Counted from the stretch's first letter, positions 17,392-27,318 are shown. The stretch: DNA of 64,000 nucleotides from Nitrospira sp. (GCA_005116745.1 SWDS01000007.1:4587-68586), one strand, 5' to 3'. A program made the numbers and translations. Notes: generated by a model from the letters alone, not told the origin.

Positions 17392-17823
17392 GAAGCAGCG
17401 CTCAGCTCGTTACGTTGCGTTCCGTGGTATCTCGTACAACCGTGGTTACCTGTGATGCGTTGTGCCTTTCCCGCGTGCCTGCTGTGGACACGTGAAAGAG
17501 CGTGTCCACGAACTCAAGAAAACGGCGGTTTCTGGGTTGTGTGGGCGAGAACTCTCTATGCGCATGTGATGATTCTCGTCGAGAGGTACCCGTCACCCTA
17601 GCAAAACGCCAGGATGGGGGACGGGAAAATATCTGTCATAGCGGGATGGCTGTCAGATCGAAAGATGGGGTCTACGGCGGGGCGCATCATGTCGCGCTAA
17701 ACACGTGTTCTGTGGATTCTGGATGGCGATAGGGAGTGGGGATGAAGTTCACGAGTGATATTCATCTGGCGGCGTAATTGCCATCGCGCAATGAAGAGCC
17801 GCCAGCACGGAGGAAGTGCGATA
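17392..17823. other. gene-free stretch with one strong hairpin
   Basis: No supported gene. A perfect 9-base stem with an 8-base loop lies at 17484-17509 (GTGGACACG / CGTGTCCAC), with no T run after it. Short frames on both strands lack family features and ribosome sites. The stretch sits just outside the tRNA-Thr fragment and may belong to the same eroded mobile-element boundary. Confidence 0.4.
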
Positions 17824-17868
17824 TGGAGCTGGCGAGAGGAATCGAACCTCCAACCTGCGGTTTACAAA
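17824..17868 (-). tRNA. 3' half of a tRNA-Thr(TGT), an integration scar
   Basis: Read on the minus strand, this holds the anticodon loop TTTGTAA (anticodon TGT at 17864-17866), the 3' anticodon stem, the variable loop, a T arm with GGTTCGATTCC and an acceptor end CGCCAGCTCCA. The 5' half of a tRNA does not precede it: the expected D arm and a 5' acceptor strand pairing with CGCCAGC are absent. Truncation at the anticodon loop is the usual footprint of tyrosine-recombinase integration into a tRNA gene. It is probably not a working tRNA. Confidence 0.78.
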
Positions 17869-18024
17869 GACCAACCCATACAGATTCTCCGAGTGATACA
17901 ACGCCACCAGAATCAGCGGAAAGTGGCGATCAGCTTGCTTCCTAGCTGATGGGGAATGTTGCATGGCGTTGCATGGGATGGGCAGAGATAGGCAAGGGGC
18001 GGGCACAGGTATGGGCACACCTGA
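17869..18024. other. mobile-element boundary DNA next to the tRNA-Thr fragment
   Basis: Between the tRNA fragment and the 46-codon ORF lies DNA without a gene. A minus-strand frame runs through it into the tRNA sequence, as read-through tails near integration sites often do, but it shows no recombinase motif. I treat it as attachment-site flank. Confidence 0.4.
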
Positions 18025-18165
18025 TTAATCGGCTAATGAGGGGGTGCGTCCATAGGTTGATTTCACGTCTTTGAGATATACACGGATTGTGAAGTTGCCG
18101 ATTTTATAGGTGCGCACTTCGCCGATGAGGGCGAGTGCGGTGTCCATGGTGATTGGTTTACGCAT
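18025..18165 (-). CDS. 46-residue protein in an integration scar, unknown function
   Basis: A short frame starts at ATG 18165 with AAGGAG at a good distance upstream. The product (MRKPITMDTALALIGEV to the end) has no membrane segment and looks like a small alpha/beta protein with a central helix and strands (YKIGNFTIRVYLKDV). I do not know the family. It sits between the tRNA-Thr 3' fragment and a truncated sulfatase-modifying-factor gene, so it is probably the last surviving gene of a lost mobile element. The good ribosome site supports real translation. Confidence 0.5.
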   Translation of the reverse strand: MRKPITMDTALALIGEVRTYKIGNFTIRVYLKDVKSTYGRTPSLAD

Positions 18166-18255
18166 TGTGTGCTCCTTGGTTAACACAGCCAGCCGGTTTT
18201 GACGCACCACCAGGCGGTAGTGACAGAGGATACTCACGCCAGATAATAAATCAAG

Positions 18256-18762
18256 CTACTTATGATTCACTACACTAGCACTGTTGGCTCTGGAAAAGTC
18301 CCAGTCGTTTCCCCAGGGGTAGCGTCGGCTGTCGATCCCTCGTGCAGCCTTCTCCCATTCGGCTTCGGTGGGGAGGCGCTTCCCGGCCCAGCGGCAATAA
18401 GCGGCGGCATCTTCCCAACTCACGTTCACGACAGGATGGTGTTCGATGTCTGGGATGGGGCGATTGTTCCTCCAGAGAGTTGCGGTCTGGCTTGCATTCA
18501 CCGGAGAGCGATGCCCTGTTGCCTGGACGAAGGTGTCATAGGCGTGGTTTGTCACCTCAAAACGGTCAAGGAAGTATCCACTGAGGAAGACCCGTCGTTC
18601 CGGACGTTCATCAGGGAAACCATCGCTTCCCTCGGGGCTTCCCATCGTAAACTCTCCTGGAGGAATCAGGGCCATGTCTGTGGGAATCTCAGCGCCTGTA
18701 ACTGATGGATGATGGCTGATGGCAAGGAAGAATACACACCAGGAGAGGAAAGCTCGGGTCAT
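18256..18762 (-). pseudogene. sulfatase-modifying-factor (FGE/SUMF1) family protein, truncated
   Basis: The 168-residue frame starts with a signal peptide (LSWCVFFLAISHHPSV) and then the typical opening of FGE-sulfatase domains (MALIPPGEFTMGSPEGS, GYFLDRFEVTN), through VSWEDAAAYCRWAGKRLPTE to RYPWGNDWDFSRANSAS. It then ends abruptly in VVNHK and a stop. The family normally continues for 80-120 more residues, with the GNVWEW-type segment and the MRGGSF core that hold the active or binding site. Those are absent, so the protein is almost certainly non-functional. The break lies where the mobile-element scar begins. The start overlaps the upstream gene as ATGA. Confidence 0.82.
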
Positions 18763-19496
18763 GAAAGTTGCTTGATGCCACAGGCCCGAGCGACCGCATC
18801 ACGATAGTTCAGCCATAGAGACAAGCTCTTTTTGACCCCTGTCAGCACTGATTGCCGAAGCGCAGGCGGTGTGTAATTGAGGACTATATCGTAGGCATCG
18901 TGCCGATGGCCTGCTTCAACCATCTGGTGGGCTCGGATCAGGTCCATTCGGCTTGGCGAAACTCCATGATACCGGACCAAGGGATGAAGGCTGATGATGG
19001 ATTCGATGTCTTCCGGATGTTTGCTCTCAGGTGGCGCAAGAATCTCCTTGCGATCCTTCACGCTGCCTTCAACGAAGATGGTCAAGACCGCAGCGGCAAT
19101 CACCCACTGGCGATGGCTCGACATGTGCTCTAGCCAGGTACGATAGGTTCGAGCTGCGGGCAGCAGGCGGGCGTGTTCAAAATCCCGTCGGCGGAAGCCC
19201 AATCCTTCCATCATCGTCAGGAAAAGCTCAGGATGAGATTGTCCCAGTGAGAGCCCTCCGGTTTCTTCCTCATAGATGTTCTCCGCCAACATATGGCGGA
19301 CTGAAAGCGGGGGATTTGTTCCAAGGATTCGTGATAAGAAGACGGGAAAGTCTCGAACATAGACGGCGTACTCATGCTGAAAGTGAGTTTTGAGCTGGGT
19401 TTTGCTGAGTTGGCCGGAAGAAAAATGCTCCCAGGCCCAGTGATGCTTGTCGTCCATGACCCGGAGGAGCGATTCGAGAAACGCAGATTTCTTCAT
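18759..19496 (-). CDS. haem-oxygenase-fold (TENA/PqqC/CADD-like) iron-dependent enzyme
   Basis: The 245-residue protein is all helical and fits the haem-oxygenase-like family that includes PqqC, TenA and CADD. Conserved acidic and His residues are at expected places: AWEHFSSGQLSKTQ in helix 1, HFQHEYAVYVRDFP in helix 2, ENIYEEETG in helix 4, and a long helix with GHRHDAYDIVLNY near the C-terminus. These positions fit a di-iron site as in CADD, which makes 4-aminobenzoate for folate. That function is an inference; coenzyme PQQ or thiamine salvage roles are alternatives. ATG 19496 is preferred over GTG 19508. It is coupled by ATGA to the truncated FGE-family gene. Confidence 0.75.
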   Translation of the reverse strand: MKKSAFLESLLRVMDDKHHWAWEHFSSGQLSKTQLKTHFQHEYAVYVRDFPVFLSRILGTNPPLSVRHMLAENIYEEETGGLSLGQSHPELFLTMMEGLGFRRRDFEHARLLPAARTYRTWLEHMSSHRQWVIAAAVLTIFVEGSVKDRKEILAPPESKHPEDIESIISLHPLVRYHGVSPSRMDLIRAHQMVEAGHRHDAYDIVLNYTPPALRQSVLTGVKKSLSLWLNYRDAVARACGIKQLS

Positions 19497-19566
19497 GTGG
19501 ACGGGCACGATGTCTTGCCTTCTTCGGTGGAGCGTCGTTACAATTCGGATTACAGAGTAACAGCCG

Positions 19567-19851
19567 ATGAATCCAATAACGATTCAGAATCCTGAAGAAA
19601 TCCTCACGGTGTTGGCCGACGTGACCCTTCGTGGGACGGGCTTTACGACCGAATCGCTACTCGACTACGTATTAGAAGAGGGATTTACCGAGCCAATCTT
19701 CCTCAATGCCAATGGCGTGGACCCCACGGCGTTCTTCAAGGGCCAACCGAATGCCTGGGCCATTTACCAGATCCGTGAGTGGAAGCGCGTGCTGACTATC
19801 TCAGGTGGTCCTGGGCAGGAACGGCGCGCGCGAATTACAGAAACTCCATAA
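19567..19851 (+). CDS. hypothetical 94-residue protein
   Basis: The frame starts at ATG 19567 and gives a soluble acidic protein (NPEEILTVLADVTLRGTGF, then ESLLDYVLEEGFTEPIFL) with no signal peptide and no family I know. The N-terminal half is helical; the middle has GVDPTAFFKGQPNAWAIYQI. It is divergent from the haem-oxygenase-fold gene, with about 70 bases between. The next gene starts 92 bases downstream on the same strand. I am moderately sure it is real, from its balanced composition and context. Confidence 0.5.
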   Translation: MNPITIQNPEEILTVLADVTLRGTGFTTESLLDYVLEEGFTEPIFLNANGVDPTAFFKGQPNAWAIYQIREWKRVLTISGGPGQERRARITETP

Positions 19852-19942
19852 CTCGTGTTCGAGTGTAAAGCGAGAGAGGCCAAAGTGCAACCAATGGGCA
19901 CGTTTCGCGCATGAACGGCCGATCGGCGGGCGGCTCGTGCGG

Positions 19943-20167
19943 ATGATTCATCTCACCAATGCCCAAGACGTCGGCGAGCTGGCGATGATCAAGAGCTTGC
20001 TCGACGGCAACAGCATCGCCTACGTCGTCCACGGGGAACATGTCAGTAGCCTCTATCCCGGTATGCCGTTCTTTGTCAGCCGTGTCATGGTCGACGCATC
20101 AGATCAGGCGCGTGCCGAAGTCCTTCTGAGCCGGCTCCGACTGTCTATCCGGGAGACGTCAGCCTAA
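19943..20167 (+). CDS. DUF2007 family (signal-transducing-like) small protein
   Basis: The 74-residue protein matches DUF2007, small alpha/beta proteins sometimes called putative signal transducers. The start MIHLTNAQDVGELAMIKSLL and the centre GIAYVVHGEH-like segment (SIAYVVHGEHVSSLYPG) followed by VSRVMVDASDQARAEVLL fit the fold: a strand, a helix over residues 8-20, then two strands and a C-terminal helix. The ATG at 19943 is used; a longer in-phase frame from 19805 overlaps the previous gene. It is probably cytoplasmic. Function is unknown for the family. Confidence 0.8.
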   Translation: MIHLTNAQDVGELAMIKSLLDGNSIAYVVHGEHVSSLYPGMPFFVSRVMVDASDQARAEVLLSRLRLSIRETSA

Positions 20168-20307
20168 CTGCAGCTGAATCAGGCACAGTCGTCGTTCGTG
20201 AAGCCCGCTTTGCCCACGCCCAGCGAGCGGAAGCATAACTGTGGCAGATGCGTTCTTAACGGCGCGCGAGAGACGCCGATTCACGAGGTCGCTTGCCTGT
20301 TGGAAGG

Positions 20308-20748
20308 CTACGGCTGAATTTTTGGGTGCGGTTTTTCTGCAGGGAAATCGCCTGAGCGGCGTTCGCGCGAACCTTCGTACCATCCGCCCATCAGAGTCCC
20401 TTCCTCGAAGTAGAGATAGCGGTGACGGACAATCGCCGAGCTTTCCCAATCTTCAAAAATCCATTCTTCTTGCCGGATTCCATCCTTGGTGAACGTCGTA
20501 TTGATGGTCTGTGGTCCGCCCCAGGATTTCAGTACTTGTTCTTTGGTCATTCCAACCAGGACACGGTGTTGCTCGATGTGCTTCTGAAAGTCCGGATCGC
20601 TCAGTTGAACGACCAGTGGCCAGACCACAACCATGAGGACAAACAGCGCAAGCCCAACATAGATGATGACTCGGACTGGGCGGCGGCGAATGAACGACGG
20701 TTCCTCAGTGTTGGGATCAAGGGCAAGGGGTTGAGATTCAGTAGTCAT
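20308..20748 (-). CDS. membrane-anchored protein with a SmpA/OmlA-like (BamE-fold) domain
   Basis: The 146-residue product has a basic stretch (FIRRRPVR) followed by one membrane segment at about 26-46 (IIYVGLALFVLMVVVWPLVV). The periplasmic part carries LVGMTKEQVLKSWGGPQTIN, which matches the BamE/SmpA pattern in which a helix precedes G-x-P. The rest (EEWIFEDW, RYLYFEEG) gives the two strands expected of that fold. Unlike BamE it is anchored by a helix and not by lipid. The Lys/Pro-rich end is probably disordered. It stands alone. A role in envelope assembly is possible but not shown. Confidence 0.72.
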   Translation of the reverse strand: MTTESQPLALDPNTEEPSFIRRRPVRVIIYVGLALFVLMVVVWPLVVQLSDPDFQKHIEQHRVLVGMTKEQVLKSWGGPQTINTTFTKDGIRQEEWIFEDWESSAIVRHRYLYFEEGTLMGGWYEGSRERRSGDFPAEKPHPKIQP

Positions 20749-20902
20749 GGAGAAAAAAATTTGAATGCTAACAGCGTGGTTCCTCGCGAGTCAAGGAACG
20801 GCCAATAATATTCAATAAAATCATAGTGGTATGGGATGCGCTATACTTATCAAGAGGTTTCTGAGCGCTCCTGCAATATTTATGGTTACACGCAACAGCC
20901 AG

Positions 20903-21451
20903 ATGGTCACAAAGCTTCAAAATCTGATCCTAATGATGTGTCTGTGCATCATGCTCGGACAGGGAGTCTGCGCTGAGGCGTGGGCTACGACTATTTATTC
21001 TTATATTGATGATCGCGGGAATCTTGTCTACACCGATTCCTCGGAAACAATTCCTGAAAAGTACCGCGCGAAAGTGAAGACGCATGAGCAGTCTGATTCT
21101 GTTTCAAAGGCTCCTTCCATGATGCAGTCGATGCAACAGAAGGTCAGAGAGCAAGTCAAGAATTATGGATGGAGCATGCCGTCGTTTCACTTCGCGATGG
21201 AAGGTCTGACCCCGGCTCAATCCAAGATTGTGACCTATGCCGGCGCCGCTGCGGTGGTCTTGTTACTGATGATGTATCTCAGCAAGAGCCAGTTCATGCG
21301 GATGTTAGGATTGTGTCTCCTCATGGTGATTGGAATTGGAGCCCCGGTGTTGATCTATGTGAGTGATAGTGGTCCTATGGATGTCATGAAAAAGAAAGCC
21401 GTGTCGTCTGGACAAGTGCAGCAAGATCGACTTCAACAAGTCTCGCGGTAA
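20903..21451 (+). CDS. DUF4124-domain membrane protein
   Basis: The protein (182 residues from ATG 20903) has a signal peptide or first membrane segment (LILMMCLCIMLGQGVCAEA), then a DUF4124 domain with TIYSYIDDRGNLVYTDSSET, a short beta hairpin common in exported proteins. A Gln/Met-rich linker follows, then two membrane segments at about 107-127 (VTYAGAAAVVLLLMMYL) and 131-150 (MLGLCLLMVIGIGAPVLIYV). The tail is basic and Gln-rich. Upstream in-frame ATGs exist at 20831 and 20882; none has a good ribosome site. Function is unknown. Confidence 0.7.
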   Translation: MVTKLQNLILMMCLCIMLGQGVCAEAWATTIYSYIDDRGNLVYTDSSETIPEKYRAKVKTHEQSDSVSKAPSMMQSMQQKVREQVKNYGWSMPSFHFAMEGLTPAQSKIVTYAGAAAVVLLLMMYLSKSQFMRMLGLCLLMVIGIGAPVLIYVSDSGPMDVMKKKAVSSGQVQQDRLQQVSR

Positions 21452-21481
21452 GCCCCTCTCTTCCGGTATCTCTTTCAAATA

Positions 21482-22264
21482 CTACTCCGCATACTTAGGA
21501 ACTGGGATTGATGTGACTGATGGCTTGAGGGGAGGACCTTGCTTGTCGAATTGGTGGGAGTATGGATTCGGAATCCGTTCATGGGTGTGCCGCTGTTGGA
21601 GGGTCACCAACTGCAGACTCTGAGTGCTGATCTCCACACGGTCTATCAACGCCTCGGTTGGTAAGCGATCAGGAAGCCCTTGCATCGAGAATAGTTGATA
21701 GCAAAGCGTCCAATCGAGCTGCTCCTTCCCTGGCTCTCTCACGATAAAACGGGCATCAGACGAAGGGGGGCCTTTGAACAACAGCACCCAAATGTTGGAT
21801 CGAAAAGCGGGATTGGTCGGATCGGTCGAAGGATGAAACTCCGGAATCAAACCTGGGAGTCGACTGATCAGCACGGCCGGGGAAAATTCGATGTCTACTA
21901 GCCGTACGGTCAGCAGTCGGTTCTCACTGTGATCGTTCGGGTCAACCGCATAGCTGAAGGAATAGCGGATATCGATACCCTCACGCGAGAAGGTGTACAC
22001 ATCTTCGCCGTTTTCAGGCGACACGAGTTTGCTGAAGTACGTTGACCAGTCGGTAATCGGATAATATGTAAAAACGCGCAGGGCAGATTTTCGGTCCCGC
22101 ACGGCCTGCGGTATGCCAAGTTTCTCGTGCAGTTCTTTCTGAGAAAGCCCCAAGAAACCATCTTCGAAATAGGACGCTCCATGAGAATGGCCGGGAAGGG
22201 TAACAGGGATTCCAAGAATAGACAGTGCCAACAAAATTCTTGAGACAAGATGCGGAATCAACAT
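21482..22264 (-). CDS. exported protein, unknown function
   Basis: From ATG 22264 the product is 260 residues with a signal peptide (PHLVSRILLALSILGIPVTL, then a likely cleavage near GHSHGAS). The mature part begins with FEDGFLGLSQKELHEKLGIP, a motif close to the SmpA-type helix, then strands such as RVFTYYPITDW and IDIRYSFSYAVDPNDHSENR. I do not recognise the full family. An upstream in-frame start at 22405 would spoil the signal peptide. No partner gene is adjacent. Confidence 0.6.
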   Translation of the reverse strand: MLIPHLVSRILLALSILGIPVTLPGHSHGASYFEDGFLGLSQKELHEKLGIPQAVRDRKSALRVFTYYPITDWSTYFSKLVSPENGEDVYTFSREGIDIRYSFSYAVDPNDHSENRLLTVRLVDIEFSPAVLISRLPGLIPEFHPSTDPTNPAFRSNIWVLLFKGPPSSDARFIVREPGKEQLDWTLCYQLFSMQGLPDRLPTEALIDRVEISTQSLQLVTLQQRHTHERIPNPYSHQFDKQGPPLKPSVTSIPVPKYAE

Positions 22265-22595
22265 GGCTGTCCATGGTATGTGGATCGGCTGAAGACTGTC
22301 AATTTGTAGTCTGGCCTGGCAGAGATCAACTGCCTGTGGGGGCGCAACCCAGCCGAGGAGCCTTGGCCATGATGATTTCCAGCTCTGATGAGCCCGATCG
22401 AACACATTGACGAGTGCTTCCGTCCTGACCGATGCATGGCTTATGGCTAGGACAGTTCCCTTCGCATAGTTCCTCAGTTGCCAGATAATGCTCGTGACTT
22501 CATCCTTCCTCTACCGTCCTGTGATTAACTCTGGGGACAGCGCTACCTTGGCAGGGCGTGACCGCTTTGAGCGCCGGACCCTTTCCTTTCAGAGA

Positions 22596-23399
22596 TCAGA
22601 ACCGAAAGCCGACTCCGACTGCCACGCAATGGGATTGAAATTGAAGGCTATGGAGCGGAGGCGTCGTACAGTTTGCTCGTCTTTGGCAACTGTACTTGGT
22701 ACAGATAGTACACCTGTCACCTTCCTTTCCAGTAAACAGCATAGGTTTATATTCCACGAACCCGAAGAGATGGTTTGTGACAAGCAGCCGTACTCCAATG
22801 ATTCCTTGCAGGGCAAACCCCGCAAATCCGTCGGGTTCGAGAATGCCGTCGGAGCTTTGTGTGTAGCCGTCCAGTCCCAGAATAGAGAATCCTAGTCCGA
22901 CACCTGCGTAGGGCTGAATGATGTCGCCGGGGTATCGAGCGAGGGCATTGACCATGAAGTTGAACTGAGTTGTATCCAATTGAGTGGAGCGTACGGTGTT
23001 GCCTACTACCGTTTGAGGTGCCGTGATTGATCCCCCATGACCAGATAGCTCAACCTCTGCACCAAACACAGACTTGTATGAGGGGAAGACGCCTATCTTG
23101 AGACCTCCCCCCGTTGCGCTATTAAAGCTGGTGTCCGGAATCTTGTCGCCATCGACTTTGAGTGAGCCGCCGATCGGGTAACTACGCAAAAGAAATCCGC
23201 TTACATACCATTCCTTCCGCAGAGGCTCAGCGGCTTCTTCAGCCTCGGCCTCGTCGAGTTCGGCGATGGGACACATAATCAGTATTGGTAGGTTGAAAAG
23301 GATGAACCACCAACGCGAGTCGGAGCTGTTGAGAAACACGGCAATAATTTTCAGCGTGGATTTGCCTGATCTGGACTGCCGGGCACGTTGGGAGGCCAT
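22596..23399 (-). CDS. outer-membrane beta-barrel protein (OmpA/opacity-like)
   Basis: From ATG 23399, which has a strong GGAGGTGA upstream, the product is 267 residues. A hydrophobic segment near 35-50 (WWFILFNLPILIMC) serves as an atypical signal, followed by an acidic linker (AELDEAEAEEAAEP). The barrel starts with WYVSGFLLRSY and alternates strands such as GLKIGVFPSY, QPYAGVGLGFSILGL and HLFGFVEYKP, ending in VAVGVGFRF with the C-terminal Phe required for BAM-mediated insertion. A cysteine-rich loop (CTICTKYSCQRRANC) just before the last strand is unusual. Function is likely structural or adhesive. Confidence 0.78.
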   Translation of the reverse strand: MASQRARQSRSGKSTLKIIAVFLNSSDSRWWFILFNLPILIMCPIAELDEAEAEEAAEPLRKEWYVSGFLLRSYPIGGSLKVDGDKIPDTSFNSATGGGLKIGVFPSYKSVFGAEVELSGHGGSITAPQTVVGNTVRSTQLDTTQFNFMVNALARYPGDIIQPYAGVGLGFSILGLDGYTQSSDGILEPDGFAGFALQGIIGVRLLVTNHLFGFVEYKPMLFTGKEGDRCTICTKYSCQRRANCTTPPLHSLQFQSHCVAVGVGFRF

Positions 23400-23619
23400 A
23401 GTCACCTCCAAGGTACGTACACTCAATGCAAGAATCACATGATGACGTCATCGTACTAAGCGAAAAATGGGTTTGCCAGAGGAGTCGCAAAAAGAAATTG
23501 TAAAAGGAGATATGAGCAACACTTGCGCCAGGATGCCGTCTGAACGCTCTTGCGGGAACAGGCGTGCTCCAGTTAGGATCGAAGGCGATATCCTATTGCT
23601 GAAGAAAGGATTGTTGTTG

Positions 23620-26600
23620 ATGACGGTTGCCCACACGAATAGCAGTATTGAGCAGCTTCTTCATGAGCGGATTCTAATCCTCGATGGAGCGATGGGGACC
23701 ATGATCCAGCAACGTAAGCTGGACGAGACCGCCTTTCGTGGCGAGCGCTTCAAGGATTGGAAAAAAGATCTGAAGGGACACAACGATCTGTTGAACCTTA
23801 CGCAGCCCACCATCATCGAAGAGATTCATCGACAGTACTTAGAAGCTGGTGCGGATATTGTTGAAACCAATACATTTAATTCCCAGACGATCTCCTTGGC
23901 GGATTATGGGATGGACGCCCTTGGCTATGAACTGTCCAAAGCTGGTGCAGAGTGTGCCAAGCGAGCCGTCGAGGCGGTGCAGCGAGCGCAACCTGGACGG
24001 CGGTGTTTCGTCGCTGGAGCCATCGGACCGACGACCAAGACCTCCTCGATTTCCACCGATGTCAACAATCCGGCAGCTCGAGGGGCCATCTATGAAGAGT
24101 TGGTGGGTGCCTATGGCCAACAAGTTAGGGGCTTGCTCGACGGCGGTGCGGATCTTCTGCTCGTGGAGACGATCTTTGACACGCTGAATGCGAAGGCCGC
24201 ATTTTTTGCGATCCAACAGGCGTTTGCATCCGGCGCGCGCCGGGTTCCAATTATGGCATCGGTGACGTTCATCCAGGCCGGCAGCAATCGTGGAGTGACT
24301 GGGCAGACCGTCGAAGCCTTCTGGAATTCGATCTCCCATGTGCCATTGTTGAGCGTCGGGATGAATTGTGCACTCGGCCCAAAAGAGATGCGTCCGTTGA
24401 TCGAAGAATTATCACAGATCGCGCCGATCTATATCAGCGCCCATCCCAACGCCGGTCTGCCGAATCCGTTGTTGCCGACAGGCTTTCCCGAAACGCCAGA
24501 GACCTTAGCGCCGCAACTGCGCGAGTGGGCTGAAAATGGGTGGCTGAATATCGTCGGTGGCTGTTGCGGCACCACGCCATCTCATATCAAGCGCATTGCC
24601 GAAGCCGTGCGTGGGGTGAAGCCGCATGCGCTCTCTACGGTTGATCCCTACACAAGATTGAGCGGCCTTGAAGCCGTCACGATCAGGCCCGATTCGAACT
24701 TCGTGAATATCGGTGAACGAACGAATGTGACCGGTTCGCCGGCCTTTGCGAAGCTGATTCTGGCCGGTGATTATGAGGCAGCGCTGTCGGTGGCGCGTCA
24801 GCAAGTGGAGGGCGGAGCCCAGATTGTTGACATCAATATGGACGAAGGCATGCTTGATTCCGAGGCTGCCATGGAGAAGTTTCTTCGTCTGGTCGCGTCG
24901 GAGCCGGACATCTGCAAAGTGCCTATCATGGTGGATAGTTCCAAATGGGAGGTGCTGGAGACTGGCTTGAAGAACATTCAAGGCAAAGCCGTCGTCAACA
25001 GTATCAGCATGAAAGAAGGCGAACAGAAATTCATCGACCAGGCGACCCTCATCCATCGCTATGGTGCGGCTGTTGTCGTCATGGCGTTCGATGAAAAGGG
25101 CCAGGCCGATACGTTGGAGCGGAAGCAGGAGATCTGCGCGCGCTCGTACAAGATCCTCACGGAGCAAGTCGGCTTTCCTCCGCAAGACATTATCTTCGAT
25201 CCGAACATCTTGACTGTCGCAACGGGGATTGACGAGCACAACAACTACGCGATCAATTTCATCGAGGCCACGCGCTGGATCAAACAGCATCTGCCGGGTG
25301 CGAAGGTCAGCGGGGGGATCAGCAACATCTCCTTTTCCTTCCGTGGCAACAATGTGGTGCGGGAAGCGATGCACGCCGCCTTCCTATACCACGCCATCAA
25401 GGCCGGGTTGGATATGGGCATCGTCAACGCTGGCCAGCTGGCGGTGTATGAGGAGATTCCGAAGGACTTGCTCGAACTTGTCGAGGACGTGTTGTTTAAT
25501 CGACGACCCGATGCGACCGAACGACTGGTGAATTTTGCCGAGACGGTGAAGGCGAAGGGGAAAGCGGCTGTTAAGGACGATGAGTGGCGTCAGGGGACGG
25601 TTGAGGAGCGGCTCTCCCATGCGCTGGTCAAGGGCATCACCGACTACATCGATCAGGATACGGAAGAGGCGCGTCAGAAATACCCAAAGCCTCTGGAAGT
25701 GATCGAAGGCCCGCTGATGGCCGGGATGAATATCGTCGGCGACCTATTTGGATCAGGCAAGATGTTCTTGCCGCAGGTCGTCAAGAGCGCGCGGGTCATG
25801 AAGAAGGCCGTGGCCTATCTCATGCCGTATATGGAAGAAGAGAAGAAGCGGTCCGGTAATTTTCGGGCGCAGGGGAAGGTCTTGCTTGCGACCGTGAAGG
25901 GAGATGTGCACGACATCGGAAAAAACATTGTCGGCGTTGTCCTTGGCTGTAACAACTATGAGGTTATCGATCTTGGTGTGATGGTATCCTGCGAGAAAAT
26001 TCTTGCCGCGGCTCGTGAGAACAAAGCCGACATCATCGGCCTGAGCGGGCTCATTACGCCCTCACTCGATGAGATGGTCCATGTGGCGAAGGAAATGACG
26101 CGCGAGGGGTTCGATGTGCCTCTCTTAATCGGCGGCGCCACGACCAGCAAGGCCCACACGGCGGTCAAGATTGCTCCCTCCTATGCGCCGGGCGTGGTCC
26201 ATGTGCTTGATGCCTCTCGTGCAGTGGGTGTCGTGGGGAGTTTGGTGAGCCAAACCAAGAGGGAAGGTTTCGTTCGACAAGTACAGGACGACTATGCGCG
26301 AATGAGACAAGCGCATCAGGATCGAGGAGCCAAGCCGCTTCTTTCGATCGCCCAGGTGCGCGCCAATCGGTTCATGTCCGACTGGGCGAATGTCGATATT
26401 CCCGTGCCCAGGGCGTTGGGCGTCCGGACGATTGCCGATCAACCGTTGGTCGAGTTGATTCCCTACATCGATTGGTCGCCCTTCTTCCATACGTGGGAAC
26501 TCAGAGGTCGGTATCCGACGATCTTTGATGAACCAACTGTCGGCCCTAGGGCGAAGGAATTGTATGAGGATGCGAGACGCCTCCTGGATGAGATTATTCA

Positions 26601-27318
26601 TAAGAAACAACTCAAAGCCAGAGGGGTCTATGGGTTCTTCCCTGCATCGAGTGTTGAGGATGATATTGAGCTCTATCAGGATACGTCTCGAAAGACGGTG
26701 CTCACCACGATCCATCATCTGCGACAGCAATCGGAGAAGCCTGCCGGACAGCCCAATCTCGCACTGGCTGATTATGTTGCACCGAAGGAATGCGGTCGGC
26801 AGGATTACATCGGAGCGTTTGCCGTAACAACCGGCATCGAGCTAGATGAGCTCTGTCGGAGGTTTGATAACGACCATGATGATTACAATTCGATCATGGT
26901 AAAGGCTCTTGCGGATCGACTGGCAGAAGCCTTTGCGGAATGTCTCCACAAGCGAGTTAGAGAAGAGTGGGGATACGGGAAGCATGAACAGCTGACGAGT
27001 GACGATCTGATCCGTGAGAAATACCGCGGCATCCGGCCAGCACCTGGATATCCGGCTTGTCCGGACCATACGGAAAAGGGGTTGCTGTTTGACCTCTTAT
27101 CGGCAGAACAGAACAGCGGCATCACTCTGACCGAAAGCTATGCCATGTTGCCAACCGCGTCAGTGAGCGGGTTCTATTTCGCCCATCCGGAGGCGAAATA
27201 TTTCGCAGTGGGGAAGATCGGGAAAGATCAGGTCGAAGACTATGCCCGTCGTAAGGAAATGGATCTGTGCACCGTCGAACGCTGGCTCTCGCCGAATCTG
27301 AATTACGAGCCTGAATGA
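23620..27318 (+). CDS. metH: cobalamin-dependent methionine synthase
   Basis: The 1232-residue protein has all MetH modules. The homocysteine domain (1-325) has zinc-binding Cys250 (GMNCALG) and Cys315-Cys316 (GGCCGTTP). The pterin domain (about 345-610) includes [11 protein letters not shown]. The cobalamin cap and Rossmann domains follow, with the axial-ligand motif [12 protein letters not shown], and a C-terminal reactivation domain near 900-1220 contains ERLAEAFAE-type helices. It transfers the methyl group of methyl-tetrahydrofolate to homocysteine. ATG 23620 is chosen by homology at residue 1 and AAAGGA upstream; the frame is open back to 23467. I saw no cobalamin or SAM riboswitch in the leader. 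Length matches the family (about 1230). Confidence 0.97.
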   Translation: MTVAHTNSSIEQLLHERILILDGAMGTMIQQRKLDETAFRGERFKDWKKDLKGHNDLLNLTQPTIIEEIHRQYLEAGADIVETNTFNSQTISLADYGMDALGYELSKAGAECAKRAVEAVQRAQPGRRCFVAGAIGPTTKTSSISTDVNNPAARGAIYEELVGAYGQQVRGLLDGGADLLLVETIFDTLNAKAAFFAIQQAFASGARRVPIMASVTFIQAGSNRGVTGQTVEAFWNSISHVPLLSVGMNCALGPKEMRPLIEELSQIAPIYISAHPNAGLPNPLLPTGFPETPETLAPQLREWAENGWLNIVGGCCGTTPSHIKRIAEAVRGVKPHALSTVDPYTRLSGLEAVTIRPDSNFVNIGERTNVTGSPAFAKLILAGDYEAALSVARQQVEGGAQIVDINMDEGMLDSEAAMEKFLRLVASEPDICKVPIMVDSSKWEVLETGLKNIQGKAVVNSISMKEGEQKFIDQATLIHRYGAAVVVMAFDEKGQADTLERKQEICARSYKILTEQVGFPPQDIIFDPNILTVATGIDEHNNYAINFIEATRWIKQHLPGAKVSGGISNISFSFRGNNVVREAMHAAFLYHAIKAGLDMGIVNAGQLAVYEEIPKDLLELVEDVLFNRRPDATERLVNFAETVKAKGKAAVKDDEWRQGTVEERLSHALVKGITDYIDQDTEEARQKYPKPLEVIEGPLMAGMNIVGDLFGSGKMFLPQVVKSARVMKKAVAYLMPYMEEEKKRSGNFRAQGKVLLATVKGDVHDIGKNIVGVVLGCNNYEVIDLGVMVSCEKILAAARENKADIIGLSGLITPSLDEMVHVAKEMTREGFDVPLLIGGATTSKAHTAVKIAPSYAPGVVHVLDASRAVGVVGSLVSQTKREGFVRQVQDDYARMRQAHQDRGAKPLLSIAQVRANRFMSDWANVDIPVPRALGVRTIADQPLVELIPYIDWSPFFHTWELRGRYPTIFDEPTVGPRAKELYEDARRLLDEIIHKKQLKARGVYGFFPASSVEDDIELYQDTSRKTVLTTIHHLRQQSEKPAGQPNLALADYVAPKECGRQDYIGAFAVTTGIELDELCRRFDNDHDDYNSIMVKALADRLAEAFAECLHKRVREEWGYGKHEQLTSDDLIREKYRGIRPAPGYPACPDHTEKGLLFDLLSAEQNSGITLTESYAMLPTASVSGFYFAHPEAKYFAVGKIGKDQVEDYARRKEMDLCTVERWLSPNLNYEPE

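Noticed and set aside
23440-23619. possible riboswitch upstream of metH
   Set aside because: I looked for cobalamin, SAM and SAH riboswitch cores and saw none; a covariance-model search would decide.
24505-25374. 289-codon minus-strand frame inside metH
   Set aside because: It is exactly antisense to the pterin domain of metH, has no family features, and high G+C at third codon positions explains its length.
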